Positions 30,001 to 36,228 of a stretch of 36,228 nucleotides of DNA are shown here, one piece after another (position 1 is the first letter of the stretch; every line of letters begins with the position of its first letter). The notes below the pieces were generated by a model. It was not told where the DNA came from. It worked only from the letters and a program-made list of their open reading frames with translations, and made no database searches. A program made the translations under genes and the position numbers. This DNA comes from Nostoc sp. 106C. GTDB lineage: Bacteria > Cyanobacteriota > Cyanobacteriia > Cyanobacteriales > Nostocaceae. Where the stretch lies: assembly GCF_002154725.1 (NCBI RefSeq), contig NZ_MTAW01000061.1, positions 1-36,228 of the forward strand. The letters run 5' to 3'.

Positions 30001-31920
30001 AATCTGAAATAGTTCGCGGATCGCATCTTGAATGTTTCCCCATTGTTCAGGGAAATCTTTTTTGGTATAAATAGTAGCGGCTACCTCATAACCTGTGGTA
30101 GCAATTCTTAAGTTAATTGCTTTATCGCCTTGTGGAAACTCCCGAATCAGATTACTAAAACTTAAAATAGTTGTAGCAATTTGAAGAGATTGCCCTGATG
30201 GTATGTGTCCGAAAACATCCTCAAGCTTTTGTAAGTGTTGAACAAATTGCTCATCTAATTTATTCAGGTTGTTTTCTAGTATTTGATATACAGCCTGTGA
30301 TTCTCCATTGTTTTCAGCAGTTGCTTGTAATACCTGTCCGAGGAATTGTAAATTTGAGTAAATTTGTTGAAATTCATCACTATCTAAAAGATTTAAAACC
30401 TGTTGATAACCAGAACATTCTGCATATTCTCTAGCTTTATCTCGTTCCCCATTGGTGATACAAAAAACCACCATCTCTGTGTATGCAAGAATTTCTTGTT
30501 CCTGAGAAATTCCAGCCCAGTGACGGCTTTGTTCAACAGCTTCAATGGCGATCGCATAACCTTCAAAAGCTTCCGCTTTCATACCAGCAGCCAAAGCTGT
30601 TTTACCTAAACTCAATCCAGTTGTGATGCAATATCTAGGGAAATTGGTGGGAGTGAAGACTTGCAACGCAGCGCGGAGACAGTCAAGCGCTTCAGTAATT
30701 TGACCTGTTTTATAATAGGTATTTCCCAGGCTGGTTTTTGTTTCCGCCCATCGCTGAGGATAATCAGAAATAGTGTAGACTTCTAAGGCGTTAATATATG
30801 CCAAAATCGCCTTTTCTAGATTCTTTTGTTTATTGCCTAAAATTCTTTGAGCGTAGGCAGAACCGAGGTTATTTTGACTGCTAGCCCAGTAATAGGGCGA
30901 TGCCGAACGTGTACGTACTTGTAGCGCGACTTGATAACAAGCGATCGCCTTTTCTAAATTCTGTGCCTTATCACCTTGAATTCTAAAAAGGTACGCATTG
31001 CCCAAATTATTTTGAAGAGTACCCCAAAGTTCAGGAAGTTGAGCGCGGTTAACAACTTTTAAAGCAGTTTCATAGCAAGAAATTGACTTTTCGATATTTT
31101 CAGCTTTGTCTCCTGTAATCCTATCTGTATAGACAAGACCGAGATTATTTTGCACTCTTGCCCACTCTTCTGTAAAACCGTCACGGGTATAGATGAGTAG
31201 GGCATTATTACAAGCAGCAATTGCCTTTTCTTGATTATCGGCGTGATTTCCTCGTATTCGATTACGGTAGGCTGGTGCTAAATTAGTTTGAATATGCGCC
31301 CAAGTTTCTGGGACAATTTGACGGTTAAAAATTTTGGCAACTGCTTCTAAACCTGTAATGCTAATTTCTAAGTTAATTGCCCTGTTTCCTTTACGAAACT
31401 GCCCAAGCGAGGTGCAGAAATCAACAATACCCAATCCTACTAATATTACTTGTTCTGTTATTGAGTCGTTGTTGAGTAGGCTAAAGTTTATCCAGTAATT
31501 AAACTGTTCATAAAAATCATCATTGAGTTGATCTAAGTTAGCTTTAAGTAGACGATCAAGAGCTTGTGGATTGCTTTTATTTTGTGAGATCGCACACAAG
31601 ATTTCACCCAAGAAAGCTGGAGGTTTAATAAAATTGGCTGTTGCTGAAGGCTCATCTCTATATAATTCCAGTTCTTCAACTAGCCAATGGGCTAAATTTA
31701 TCAAAAAGTAAGCAGAACGAATATCTCCTTGATTAAACCGGATTTGAGCTACCATTTCTAAAGTTTCTACGAACCCAGCATCAACCAAGTGTGCGTGTTT
31801 CCTGAGAATCTTCATTTCTCTGCCATGAGGACAGTTGAGTAGCTGTTTAATCAGTCTGAAATAAGCTTTTTGGCGTTGAGTAAAATCTGGTAATTTTTGA
31901 TAGCCGAATCCTTTAGCCAT
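27085..31920 (-). CDS. TPR-repeat protein with C-terminal CHAT caspase-like protease domain
   Basis: The product has about 1611 residues from ATG 31920 (MAKGFGYQKL). The frame is open to 31989, overlapping the upstream gene, but the extra 23 residues look non-native. Residues 1-200 are helical. Two tetratricopeptide arrays (about 215-495 and 735-1100) have units of about 46 residues around motifs such as GDKAENLEKAIACYQNAL. The arrays resemble each other, so an internal duplication is likely. Residues about 1180-1611 are a CHAT domain. The catalytic pair is visible: H1403 (IHSSHHARS) and C1446 (LSCCETG). CHAT proteases are clan CD relatives of caspases and separase; TPR-CHAT proteins act in prokaryotic immunity, for example Csx29. 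It is the last gene of an operon with DUF1822 and sigma-like genes, 50 bp upstream. Target unknown. Confidence 0.92.
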   Translation of the reverse strand: MAKGFGYQKLPDFTQRQKAYFRLIKQLLNCPHGREMKILRKHAHLVDAGFVETLEMVAQIRFNQGDIRSAYFLINLAHWLVEELELYRDEPSATANFIKPPAFLGEILCAISQNKSNPQALDRLLKANLDQLNDDFYEQFNYWINFSLLNNDSITEQVILVGLGIVDFCTSLGQFRKGNRAINLEISITGLEAVAKIFNRQIVPETWAHIQTNLAPAYRNRIRGNHADNQEKAIAACNNALLIYTRDGFTEEWARVQNNLGLVYTDRITGDKAENIEKSISCYETALKVVNRAQLPELWGTLQNNLGNAYLFRIQGDKAQNLEKAIACYQVALQVRTRSASPYYWASSQNNLGSAYAQRILGNKQKNLEKAILAYINALEVYTISDYPQRWAETKTSLGNTYYKTGQITEALDCLRAALQVFTPTNFPRYCITTGLSLGKTALAAGMKAEAFEGYAIAIEAVEQSRHWAGISQEQEILAYTEMVVFCITNGERDKAREYAECSGYQQVLNLLDSDEFQQIYSNLQFLGQVLQATAENNGESQAVYQILENNLNKLDEQFVQHLQKLEDVFGHIPSGQSLQIATTILSFSNLIREFPQGDKAINLRIATTGYEVAATIYTKKDFPEQWGNIQDAIRELFQIQLFEAVFKNLENPKAVVYPLLEANKYKLDERFATVLRLKTEAMLSEISPKYAKDIAASLLGLSLLIKEFRHGNEANNLEIAITGYEIASKILTCEALPEAWGMCQFMLGNAYHRRIKGEQAENLEQSVSYLHNALKVCNREQFPELWAEIYSNLAIVYGYRIRGDQVENAELAIKAGEAAMQVFTRDQSPEGWGKIQNNLGIVYRDRLAGDKAENLEKAIACYQNALSIRTREDFPELWAQTQMNLASAYRHRLKGDAAENVEKAIAANQSALQVYTKAAFPQGWAEVHMNLANAYLHRIHGDRSENLEKAIAAHQSALQVLTKEEYPRQWAMTHLNLGNVFLQQQQIEAAITSYRSGLKIFTPTAFPADCLKAGQMLGNTAFYIGDWAEAIRGYSVAIEAVETSRTWASSESRRQEILADSLHVYENMVQACINNKQLNKAIEYVERSRSKRLVDLIVSNDLYSDGEIPDEIQQYLQDFEAIQRQIDNELRHYNNTSNFDGSKLGKSPQNRAAIEAHNKIIADLEADKQQIWEQMRRLDPVLAGQIQVSPMNLSSIQQLIDLPTTAILSFYTTSNDTHIFIIRQSQITLHTCTNLGFETLQSSILTHWLGQYLNNQDTWKEQFSFLIAELAEVLKLNDLIAQHLKNIDELILIPHLALHQIPFAALPIGENQYLGDKFLIRYVPSCQILEFCHNRPTVSSLMNYGIVEDATEDLPYASWEGEQLANLYNIPNHQRLKGSQEASVSNYRQLIQKVQVIHSSHHARSRLDNPLESALFLGDGCITLSQLLTPSWRNPQLEDVFLSCCETGLSVTEITDDILTFSTAFLCAGAKSVISTLWAVNDLATALFSVFYYQSRHQGNKRLQSIRQAQFELRTLTGETLTTIYKPKLSSFLTQKLKETDTLRKKIQKKRDSHPHSSLLYEQCDQQYKKYDKIGKLIYQAKKDLEFFCRESKPFSHPYYWAAFTCAGLN

Positions 31921-31970
31921 GACAATTGGATGTTTTGGGTAGTTATATACATCATTCCCAACCCCAAAAA

Positions 31971-32726
31971 CTACGCAACATTTCCCCAAATTTGGGCTAA
32001 CTTCTCCAATAGCATTTCGGCTAAATCTTGTAATTCGCTATCATCTTGCTGAATTGTTTCACGGGTAGCACCAACAGCAAGAGTATCTCCAGCTAATATT
32101 TCCCCTCCGGCGTACCGCCACTCAAATTCATCGACAGTCCGGAAAAGAAGCTCAAATTGTGCCACAATCTCTGATAAAGGTTTATTGTTTAATACAGAAC
32201 GTACTTGTACTGCCACTGAGTCATCAGTTTGTAAAAAAGCGATCGCTTCTTCAAGACGGGTGATTTGCTGTAGGAGAGCGTCAATAGGTTGGAGTTGGGA
32301 CACTTCTAGCTGTGCAGGCGGATTTACTTCATCAAAGGCAGGTGCAAATCCCAATAGCTCCACTGAATCTAAGCTTTCCTGAAACTGTATAGCTACATAG
32401 CCAATCCGATTTTCATTATCTGGTAATAATATGACAGTTTCTTGGGGTAAAACTGGACAGCATTCTAATATCCCCACATTTGGAATTACCAAATCGGCTG
32501 CATTCGATAAAGCTGCTTTTACTGGATTCCAACAATCTGATTCCTGAAAATTTGTTGTTATTTGCAACCATTTTAAATAGCTATGAACTGCGTAAACTGC
32601 TAACGCATTCAAATAAACTCGCTTACCTTTTTCTACTGTGTTTTGTTGAGTCGCTAAATGTCTGGCTCTAGAATGAATTTCTAAATCTAGGGGAACCATT
32701 AATAAAGGGGAAGTTGTGCTACTCAT
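31971..32726 (-). CDS. DUF1822 family protein
   Basis: The 251-residue product starts at ATG 32726, which overlaps the stop of the sigma-like gene by 4 bases, a translational-coupling arrangement. The N-terminus (FAxxHA-like region: LEIHSRARHLATQQNTVEKGKRV, in two parts) is followed by YLNALAVYAVHSYLKWL and then a DCWNP motif, which together mark DUF1822 as I know it. A beta-rich middle (GILECCPVLPQETVILLP) and helical C-terminus follow. DUF1822 proteins are cyanobacterial and uncharacterised. They recurrently sit with sigma-like and CHAT genes, so a regulatory or protease-substrate role is plausible but unproven. No signal or membrane segment is present. Confidence 0.85.
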   Translation of the reverse strand: MSSTTSPLLMVPLDLEIHSRARHLATQQNTVEKGKRVYLNALAVYAVHSYLKWLQITTNFQESDCWNPVKAALSNAADLVIPNVGILECCPVLPQETVILLPDNENRIGYVAIQFQESLDSVELLGFAPAFDEVNPPAQLEVSQLQPIDALLQQITRLEEAIAFLQTDDSVAVQVRSVLNNKPLSEIVAQFELLFRTVDEFEWRYAGGEILAGDTLAVGATRETIQQDDSELQDLAEMLLEKLAQIWGNVA

Positions 32727-33418
32727 AACGATTGCTCCTGTTTATATCCCAAATCTTCAGCAATTTTTTGCAACATCGGTTTGCAATTTCTGTTCCAATG
32801 CGAATTGACAGTTGTTCTAGGAATGCTCAAGTCTCGCGCTATATCTGTAACTTTGTCAGGTGGTTCTTTGAGTACTAATCGTTGGCTAAGGAATTGGCAA
32901 TTACACTTAGCACAAGAACGAGGATAACTATTTTTGAGCTTTTCTTCGGGATCTCGCTCAATATAAAGCTTTAATTCTAGACCAATTCGTTGCTTACTTT
33001 CTCTCTGAGAATTTTCAATTAAGCCATCCAAACCACTCAAAGTAGAATTGGGTAATTTATCCAACAGAGTTATTTCCCCAAAGTCTGAGGCAATGGTGGC
33101 ATCTAAGCTGAGTGGAGCATTTTTATCAGCAGAGTACAAATCTTGAATTCGCCAGCGAAGGTAACCGTTAACCCATCTCACCAAACTTTCTGCAACCGAG
33201 TCAGAATAAGGCTCAAATTCAGAAATATTATTGCTAACCCACTCGAATGTACGGTTTAGGGCTGCTGGATAGTCAGGATGAGGGGATTTGAGTAATCTTG
33301 GAAATTGCTGAATTTCACGTAGTAATCGATTCATGGCCAATCGCCATTGTAGGCTCTTAGGTACGTGTTGACGTATCTGCGTAATTAGACCGATCAACTG
33401 TTGCTCTAGGTCATCCAT
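32723..33418 (-). CDS. Sigma-70-like helix-turn-helix protein
   Basis: The 231-residue product starts at ATG 33418 and is the first gene of the CHAT operon. Residues about 75-95 (AESLVRWVNGYLRWRIQDLY) resemble the end of sigma region 2. PLSLDATI at 102-109 resembles the linker after it. Residues 188-213 (DKVTDIARDLSIPRTTVNSH) are a region-4-like helix-turn-helix. A cysteine cluster C169-x2-C172-x-C174 precedes the HTH and could bind a metal or sense redox state; this is not a feature of ordinary sigma factors. The protein is shorter and more divergent than group 1-3 sigmas. It may bind RNA polymerase or act as a specific regulator, perhaps controlling its own operon. The 4-bp overlap with the DUF1822 gene implies stoichiometric coupling. 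Confidence 0.75.
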   Translation of the reverse strand: MDDLEQQLIGLITQIRQHVPKSLQWRLAMNRLLREIQQFPRLLKSPHPDYPAALNRTFEWVSNNISEFEPYSDSVAESLVRWVNGYLRWRIQDLYSADKNAPLSLDATIASDFGEITLLDKLPNSTLSGLDGLIENSQRESKQRIGLELKLYIERDPEEKLKNSYPRSCAKCNCQFLSQRLVLKEPPDKVTDIARDLSIPRTTVNSHWNRNCKPMLQKIAEDLGYKQEQSL

Positions 33419-33543
33419 GCCACTTTTTTAACAGGCGGTTTTTGCGATCGCTATTATGGCATTTGGCTAGATGCTTACACCTATAACGATATCTAATAAT
33501 TTTCGGGGGCATCTTTTCACAAAATTCAACTGGATGCTTGTTC

Positions 33544-33804
33544 TTAGGAAGTTTTATTTGCAAGCTCAAAAACATTTCTTAACCGTGGAGGTAACAGACT
33601 GTTACCACGAGAATTATTGCAACTGAAACAAGCCAAACGCAAATTCGAGAGACTATTAGATCCACCCAGGCTCTTGGGAACCAAGTGTTCAATGGTTCTT
33701 TCCGATTTGGTCATTTGCTTACCACACCAGCAACAATGGTTTCCATACATTTGTAGTAGTTGGTGTCTCTTGCGACGCTTAGAGACTGGAGACATATTAG
33801 CCAT
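33544..33804 (-). CDS. Small HNH endonuclease
   Basis: The 86-residue product consists almost only of an HNH domain. Zinc-ligand pairs C24/C27 (CCWCGK) and C59/C62 (CFSCN) frame the ββα-metal core: H40 (IEHLVPKSLGG), N54 (NLRLAC) and N63/N64 (CNNSRG). All key residues are present, so nuclease activity is plausible. The N-terminus is basic (SKRRKRH). ATG 33804 is chosen; ATG 33795 is an alternative. It lies 125 bp upstream of the sigma/DUF1822/CHAT operon on the same strand and may or may not be co-transcribed. Stand-alone HNH proteins of this size occur in phages, mobile elements and defence loci. Confidence 0.88.
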   Translation of the reverse strand: MANMSPVSKRRKRHQLLQMYGNHCCWCGKQMTKSERTIEHLVPKSLGGSNSLSNLRLACFSCNNSRGNSLLPPRLRNVFELANKTS

Positions 33805-33959
33805 AATTCAGCTGCCTGAGTTTCAAGGTTTGAAGGTGTTCACTTGCTTAACAGGGCAGTATTAAAAAATGACGCAAAATTTTTAAGGGCGTTGTAAAAA
33901 GTAGAAACTATAGCAGTTCTTGTTTGGATGCAACGGTAGCTTATTCGTGCCAACTTAAC

Positions 33960-34145
33960 CTTAAAAATGTGGTTATAAACCGCACGCCAGTCGGCTCAAG
34001 TCGAGACAACCGCTTGCCGGGGGAAGCTCCATTGTGGGGACTGGAGTTGGAAACCATGCACGGCAGTACCTCCAGGAGAAAACCTCCAAAACCGGACTGC
34101 CGAACCGCGCTAACACCACGGCACTGGCTCGTGTACACAAACAAA
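33960..34145. repeat. Interspersed palindrome-rich repeat region
   Basis: This is a GC-rich block in an otherwise AT-rich intergenic region, with several short complementary segments, for example CGGCAGT at 34061-34067 and ACTGCCG at 34096-34102. It has CCAGTCGGCTCAAGTCG- and GCACTGGCTC-like text that I recognise as a dispersed cyanobacterial intergenic repeat type. Both strands give short open frames (67-81 codons) that I regard as artefacts. The remaining gap sequence (33805-33959 and 34146-34255) shows nothing I can support. Confidence 0.55.
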
Positions 34146-34255
34146 ACTTCCCTCCAGATAAGGGATTAGAACCAACAGAGCGTTCTGATTATTTTGTAAC
34201 TGAAAGCTAAAATTTTAATAATGTAGGGGTATATCTGACGAAGCAATGCAGGGAA

Positions 34256-34777
34256 ATGACCGAACTATATAAGGCTGGAATCATTGAGGTAACAGAAGCC
34301 GAAGATGAGGATGAGGATGAAGATTTATTTGAAGTCGCGGTGCATTTTGACGGCGATATTTTTCTTCCCAGCGTTGTTTTTGAAGGCAAAGACCACGCAT
34401 TGCGGCAAGCTAAAAAACTTTATGATTGGCTAGAAGCTAATCCAAAAGAAATTAAGGGTGAGCGACTACGTTGGCAATCATACACAGTTAATCGCGAATC
34501 TTTAAGAGAATATCCAGCTTGCTATTTACCTTACTACTACTTCAGGTACGAGCAGTGCTTAAAAGTTTCAGTTTTTGACGAGCAAAACTCCCAAGCGATC
34601 GCTTATGGTTGGTTAGAGGCTGAACCTTTACCTTACTATGTGGATAAAGAAGATAGTTTGGTAGTTCTTGGAGACATTTCAGATGATGCTGTGCTTGCTG
34701 GTTGGCATAAAGCTATTGATATACGCATTCACATTTACTCTTTTATCTACCAGTCAAATAGCAGTCACAAGCTTTAA
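34256..34777 (+). CDS. Acidic hypothetical protein
   Basis: The 173-residue product starts at ATG 34256, with AGGGA only a few bases upstream (tight spacing). An acidic run of Glu/Asp (EAEDEDEDEDLFE, residues 15-27) follows a short N-terminus. The rest reads as a small alpha/beta protein: FEVAVHFDGDIFLPSVVFEG, then the helix HALRQAKKLYDWLEAN, and later ACYLPYYYFRYEQ and AIAYGWLEAEPLPYYV. No signal peptide, membrane helix or catalytic motif is recognised. It is followed 27 bases later by the small gene split by the group II intron, probably in one operon. Confidence 0.75.
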   Translation: MTELYKAGIIEVTEAEDEDEDEDLFEVAVHFDGDIFLPSVVFEGKDHALRQAKKLYDWLEANPKEIKGERLRWQSYTVNRESLREYPACYLPYYYFRYEQCLKVSVFDEQNSQAIAYGWLEAEPLPYYVDKEDSLVVLGDISDDAVLAGWHKAIDIRIHIYSFIYQSNSSHKL

Positions 34778-34804
34778 TAATCAGTTGAAAATTAGGAGCT
34801 TTAG

Positions 34805-34912
34805 GTGCAGCGAAAAATCGAATTAAAAAGAGGTAGCGATAACACATCTGTTGAAGCATATTTGGTAGATTTAGGACAAAGACATGTTGATGATTATGTA
34901 AATGATTGGGTC
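34805..34912 (+). CDS. 5' exon of a small gene interrupted by a group II intron
   Basis: GTG 34805 is preceded by AGGAG at 34794-34798, a good ribosome binding site. It opens 36 codons (QRKIELKRGSDNTSVEAYL, then GQRHVDDYVNDWV). The reading frame then enters GTGCGATTCG at 34913, the 5' signature of a group II intron, and stops within 8 codons. The natural downstream exon lies beyond the window. The peptide is unlike anything I can name. If the intron splices, the gene is functional; if not, it is broken. Confidence 0.6.
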
Positions 34913-35573
34913 GTGCGATTCGTTTGCTCGAAATAAGTAGTAATACTTAAGGATGAGCAGCAAGGATTACAAGAGCAAAGCCCTTACAGAACCTTGACAA
35001 CTCAATTTTCGTGATGGTGAGACGCAAAGTCAATCCCATCCCTCTAGGTGCAAGAGTGACAGCAAGTCCCCTAGCTATTTAAAGGTGGTTCCTTAAAAGG
35101 TTAAAGCGGGGAATCATGGCGGTAAAGCTGCTAGCCTAATGTGGTTTCCGTCGAGCATAGCTGGTCATGGGTAGTAATACAAATCTCTCGTGTGAACCAT
35201 CGTTACATTTAACAAGCCAAAAGGCTCAGTTGAGTTAATCCCAACTAAAGGCTTGACCCAAAAGGGTAAGGATTACTGGATGGCTAATTTTAAAATAGAC
35301 CATCAAAAGCTAGGCAGATAACCCACTGACCCAGCAGCACCCACAATAAACCCGGTGGACAGAGAGAACCCTAAAATCAGCGCAATAACGAAAATTGGGA
35401 ACGAAGTAACCATCTCATACGCTCTTAGGATAGGTCGATATCCTAAGTAGATAGCCAGTCAGAAGCTTTGAGATGGAAGGATTGTCTAAGAAGCAAACGT
35501 CTTTAGGAAAGCTAAAGAATACGCTGACGTAGACACAATAACTTGGATGATATAGCTTCCAGTAGCAGCCAAT

Positions 35574-36173
35574 ATGTCTAAAACCGAACTAAAGTTCAGG
35601 GTGGAATGGGAAAACGACATACTAATCTTGAAAGGCATAAAACCTGACATGAAATGGCGGGATATACCTTGGAAGAGATTAGAACGTCGTGTGTACAAGC
35701 TGCAACACAGGATATATCGAGCCTCGCAACGTGGTGAAATCAGTGTAGTTCGTAGACTTCAAAAAACCTTGTTACGCTCTTGGTCAGCCAAGTGCATAGC
35801 GGTAAGAAGGGTAACACAAGACAACCAAGGTAAAAAGACGGCAGGAGTGGATGGAATCAAATCCCTATCCCCAGCAGCACGTCTAGCCCTTGTAAATAAA
35901 CTCCGACTGCGGTCAAAATCCAAACCTACAAGAAGAGTTTGGATACCAAAATCTAACCCAAAAGAAAAAAGACCCCTCGGAATCCCCACAATAGAAGACC
36001 GCGCACTCCAGGCTCTAGTAAAACTTGCGTTAGAACCAGAATGGGAAGCTAGGTTTGAGGAAAATTCTTTTGGATTCCGACCCGGAAGAAGCGCCCATGA
36101 TGCGATTGAAGCAATATTCAACACAATTAGATACAAACCTAAATATGTGTTGGATGCAGACATTGCTAAATGT
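35574..36173 (+). CDS. Group II intron reverse transcriptase, 5' part, interrupted at motif RT3
   Basis: ATG 35574 opens a group II reverse transcriptase/maturase. RT0 (LQHRIYRASQRGE), RT1 (TAGVDGI) and RT2 (RVWIPKSNPKEKRPLGIP, then IEDRALQALVKLALEPEWEA and SFGFRPGRSAHDAI) are clear. The sequence reaches the start of RT3 (YVLDADIAKC, residues about 191-200). The family continues there with F-D-x-I, but this frame runs into V-R-R-D-S-stop at 36191. The switch is exactly at GTGCG (36174), which looks like the 5' end of a second group II intron. The YADD active-site motif, maturase domain and endonuclease domain would lie beyond it. Unless the inner intron splices out, the protein is truncated and inactive. 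Confidence 0.85.
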
Positions 36174-36228
36174 GTGCGCCGTGACAGTTAACGCGGTATC
36201 CCCAACTAAGTTGGGAAAGACTAAGAAG
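36174..36228 (+). mobile_element. 5' end of a second (nested) group II intron
   Basis: Immediately after the codon for Cys in DIAKC, the sequence becomes GTGCGCCGTGACAG, matching the group II GTGYG start. A short hairpin (CCCAACTAAGTTGGG) and purine-rich text typical of domain I follow. It interrupts the conserved RT3 motif of the outer intron's protein in sense orientation. Only 55 bases are visible, so identity rests on the 5' consensus and the exact ORF break. Confidence 0.6.

Larger units (their letters stand above)
34913..36228 (+). mobile_element. Group II intron (outer), incomplete at window end
   Basis: It starts at GTGCG (34913), matching the GTGYG group II 5' consensus. About 660 bases of non-coding, structure-rich RNA sequence (domains I-III) follow, with segments such as GGTTCCTTAAAAGGTTAAAGCGG and the GTGTGAACCATCG region expected before the ORF-bearing domain IV. 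The intron-encoded protein begins at 35574. The 3' half with domains V and VI is outside the window. Exon sequence before the insertion is AATGATTGGGTC. Orientation is that of the split gene, as needed for splicing. Confidence 0.85.

Noticed and set aside
31921-31989. Longer N-terminus for the CHAT protein
   Set aside because: The extra 23 residues overlap the DUF1822 gene and look unlike the rest; ATG 31920 gives a more natural start.
33924-34169. Small ORFs on both strands upstream of the acidic protein gene
   Set aside because: They are explained by an interspersed palindromic repeat; frames on both strands look equally unconstrained.
35759-36163. 134-codon minus-strand frame over the intron reverse transcriptase
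   Set aside because: The plus strand carries unmistakable RT motifs here; the reverse frame has no recognisable domain.

Overview
The window looks like accessory DNA of a filamentous, probably heterocyst-forming (Nostocales-type) cyanobacterium. The octamer GCGATCGC recurs across it (for example near 7366, 8307, 13838, 17205, 20049, 21557, 23618). Heptanucleotide tandem repeats of the GTCGGAG type occur between and inside genes. Several products belong to families known mainly from cyanobacteria: DUF1822, a CHAT-TPR protein, and a C39-like ABC transporter carrying an N-terminal cNMP-type domain. No rRNA, tRNA or CRISPR array was seen.

Region 1 (1-3270) is a tight four-gene run: a nucleotidyltransferase-fold protein, a tyrosine recombinase with an intact active site, a Cys-rich small protein, and an unknown protein that is duplicated 23.6 kb downstream. 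Region 2 (3271-4886) holds one unknown cyanobacterial gene and several strong hairpins. Region 3 (4887-19179) is dominated by a 4674-residue protein: a low-complexity N-terminus, a beta-helix-like segment, a long stalk of Ig/cadherin-like modules, an RHS/YD-repeat shell, an RHS core ending in DPTGLF, and a 157-residue variable tip. A small acyl-carrier-like (DUF1493-type) gene overlaps or abuts its stop codon, where an immunity gene is expected. Region 4 (19180-19934) is a graveyard of gene fragments and heptamer repeats. Region 5 (19935-25744) encodes a type I secretion set: a parvulin-type PPIase, a cNMP/C39-like/ABC exporter with a dead peptidase site, and an HlyD adaptor. An 83-bp repeat element is embedded in the coding sequence of both the PPIase and the exporter.

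Region 6 (25745-26861) has a truncated ribbon-helix-helix gene, a hairpin, and an N-truncated second copy of the region-1 unknown gene, including 179 bp that are base-for-base identical. Region 7 (minus strand, 33418 to 27085) is a three-gene operon: a sigma-like HTH protein, a DUF1822 protein, and a large TPR protein with a C-terminal CHAT protease. A small HNH nuclease gene lies upstream. Region 8 (33805-36228) has an interspersed palindromic repeat, an unknown acidic protein, and a small gene interrupted by a group II intron. The intron's own reverse-transcriptase ORF is interrupted at RT motif 3 by what looks like the 5' end of a second group II intron.

Working model (inference): the giant RHS protein is a polymorphic toxin or adhesin exported by the adjacent PPIase-ABC-HlyD set, with the serine-less acyl-carrier-like protein as candidate immunity factor. 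The two direct copies of the unknown gene bracket this island and could mediate its loss or capture. The CHAT/DUF1822/sigma operon is a separate candidate for a protease-controlled transcription or defence system. Everything here was read by eye; no database search was run.
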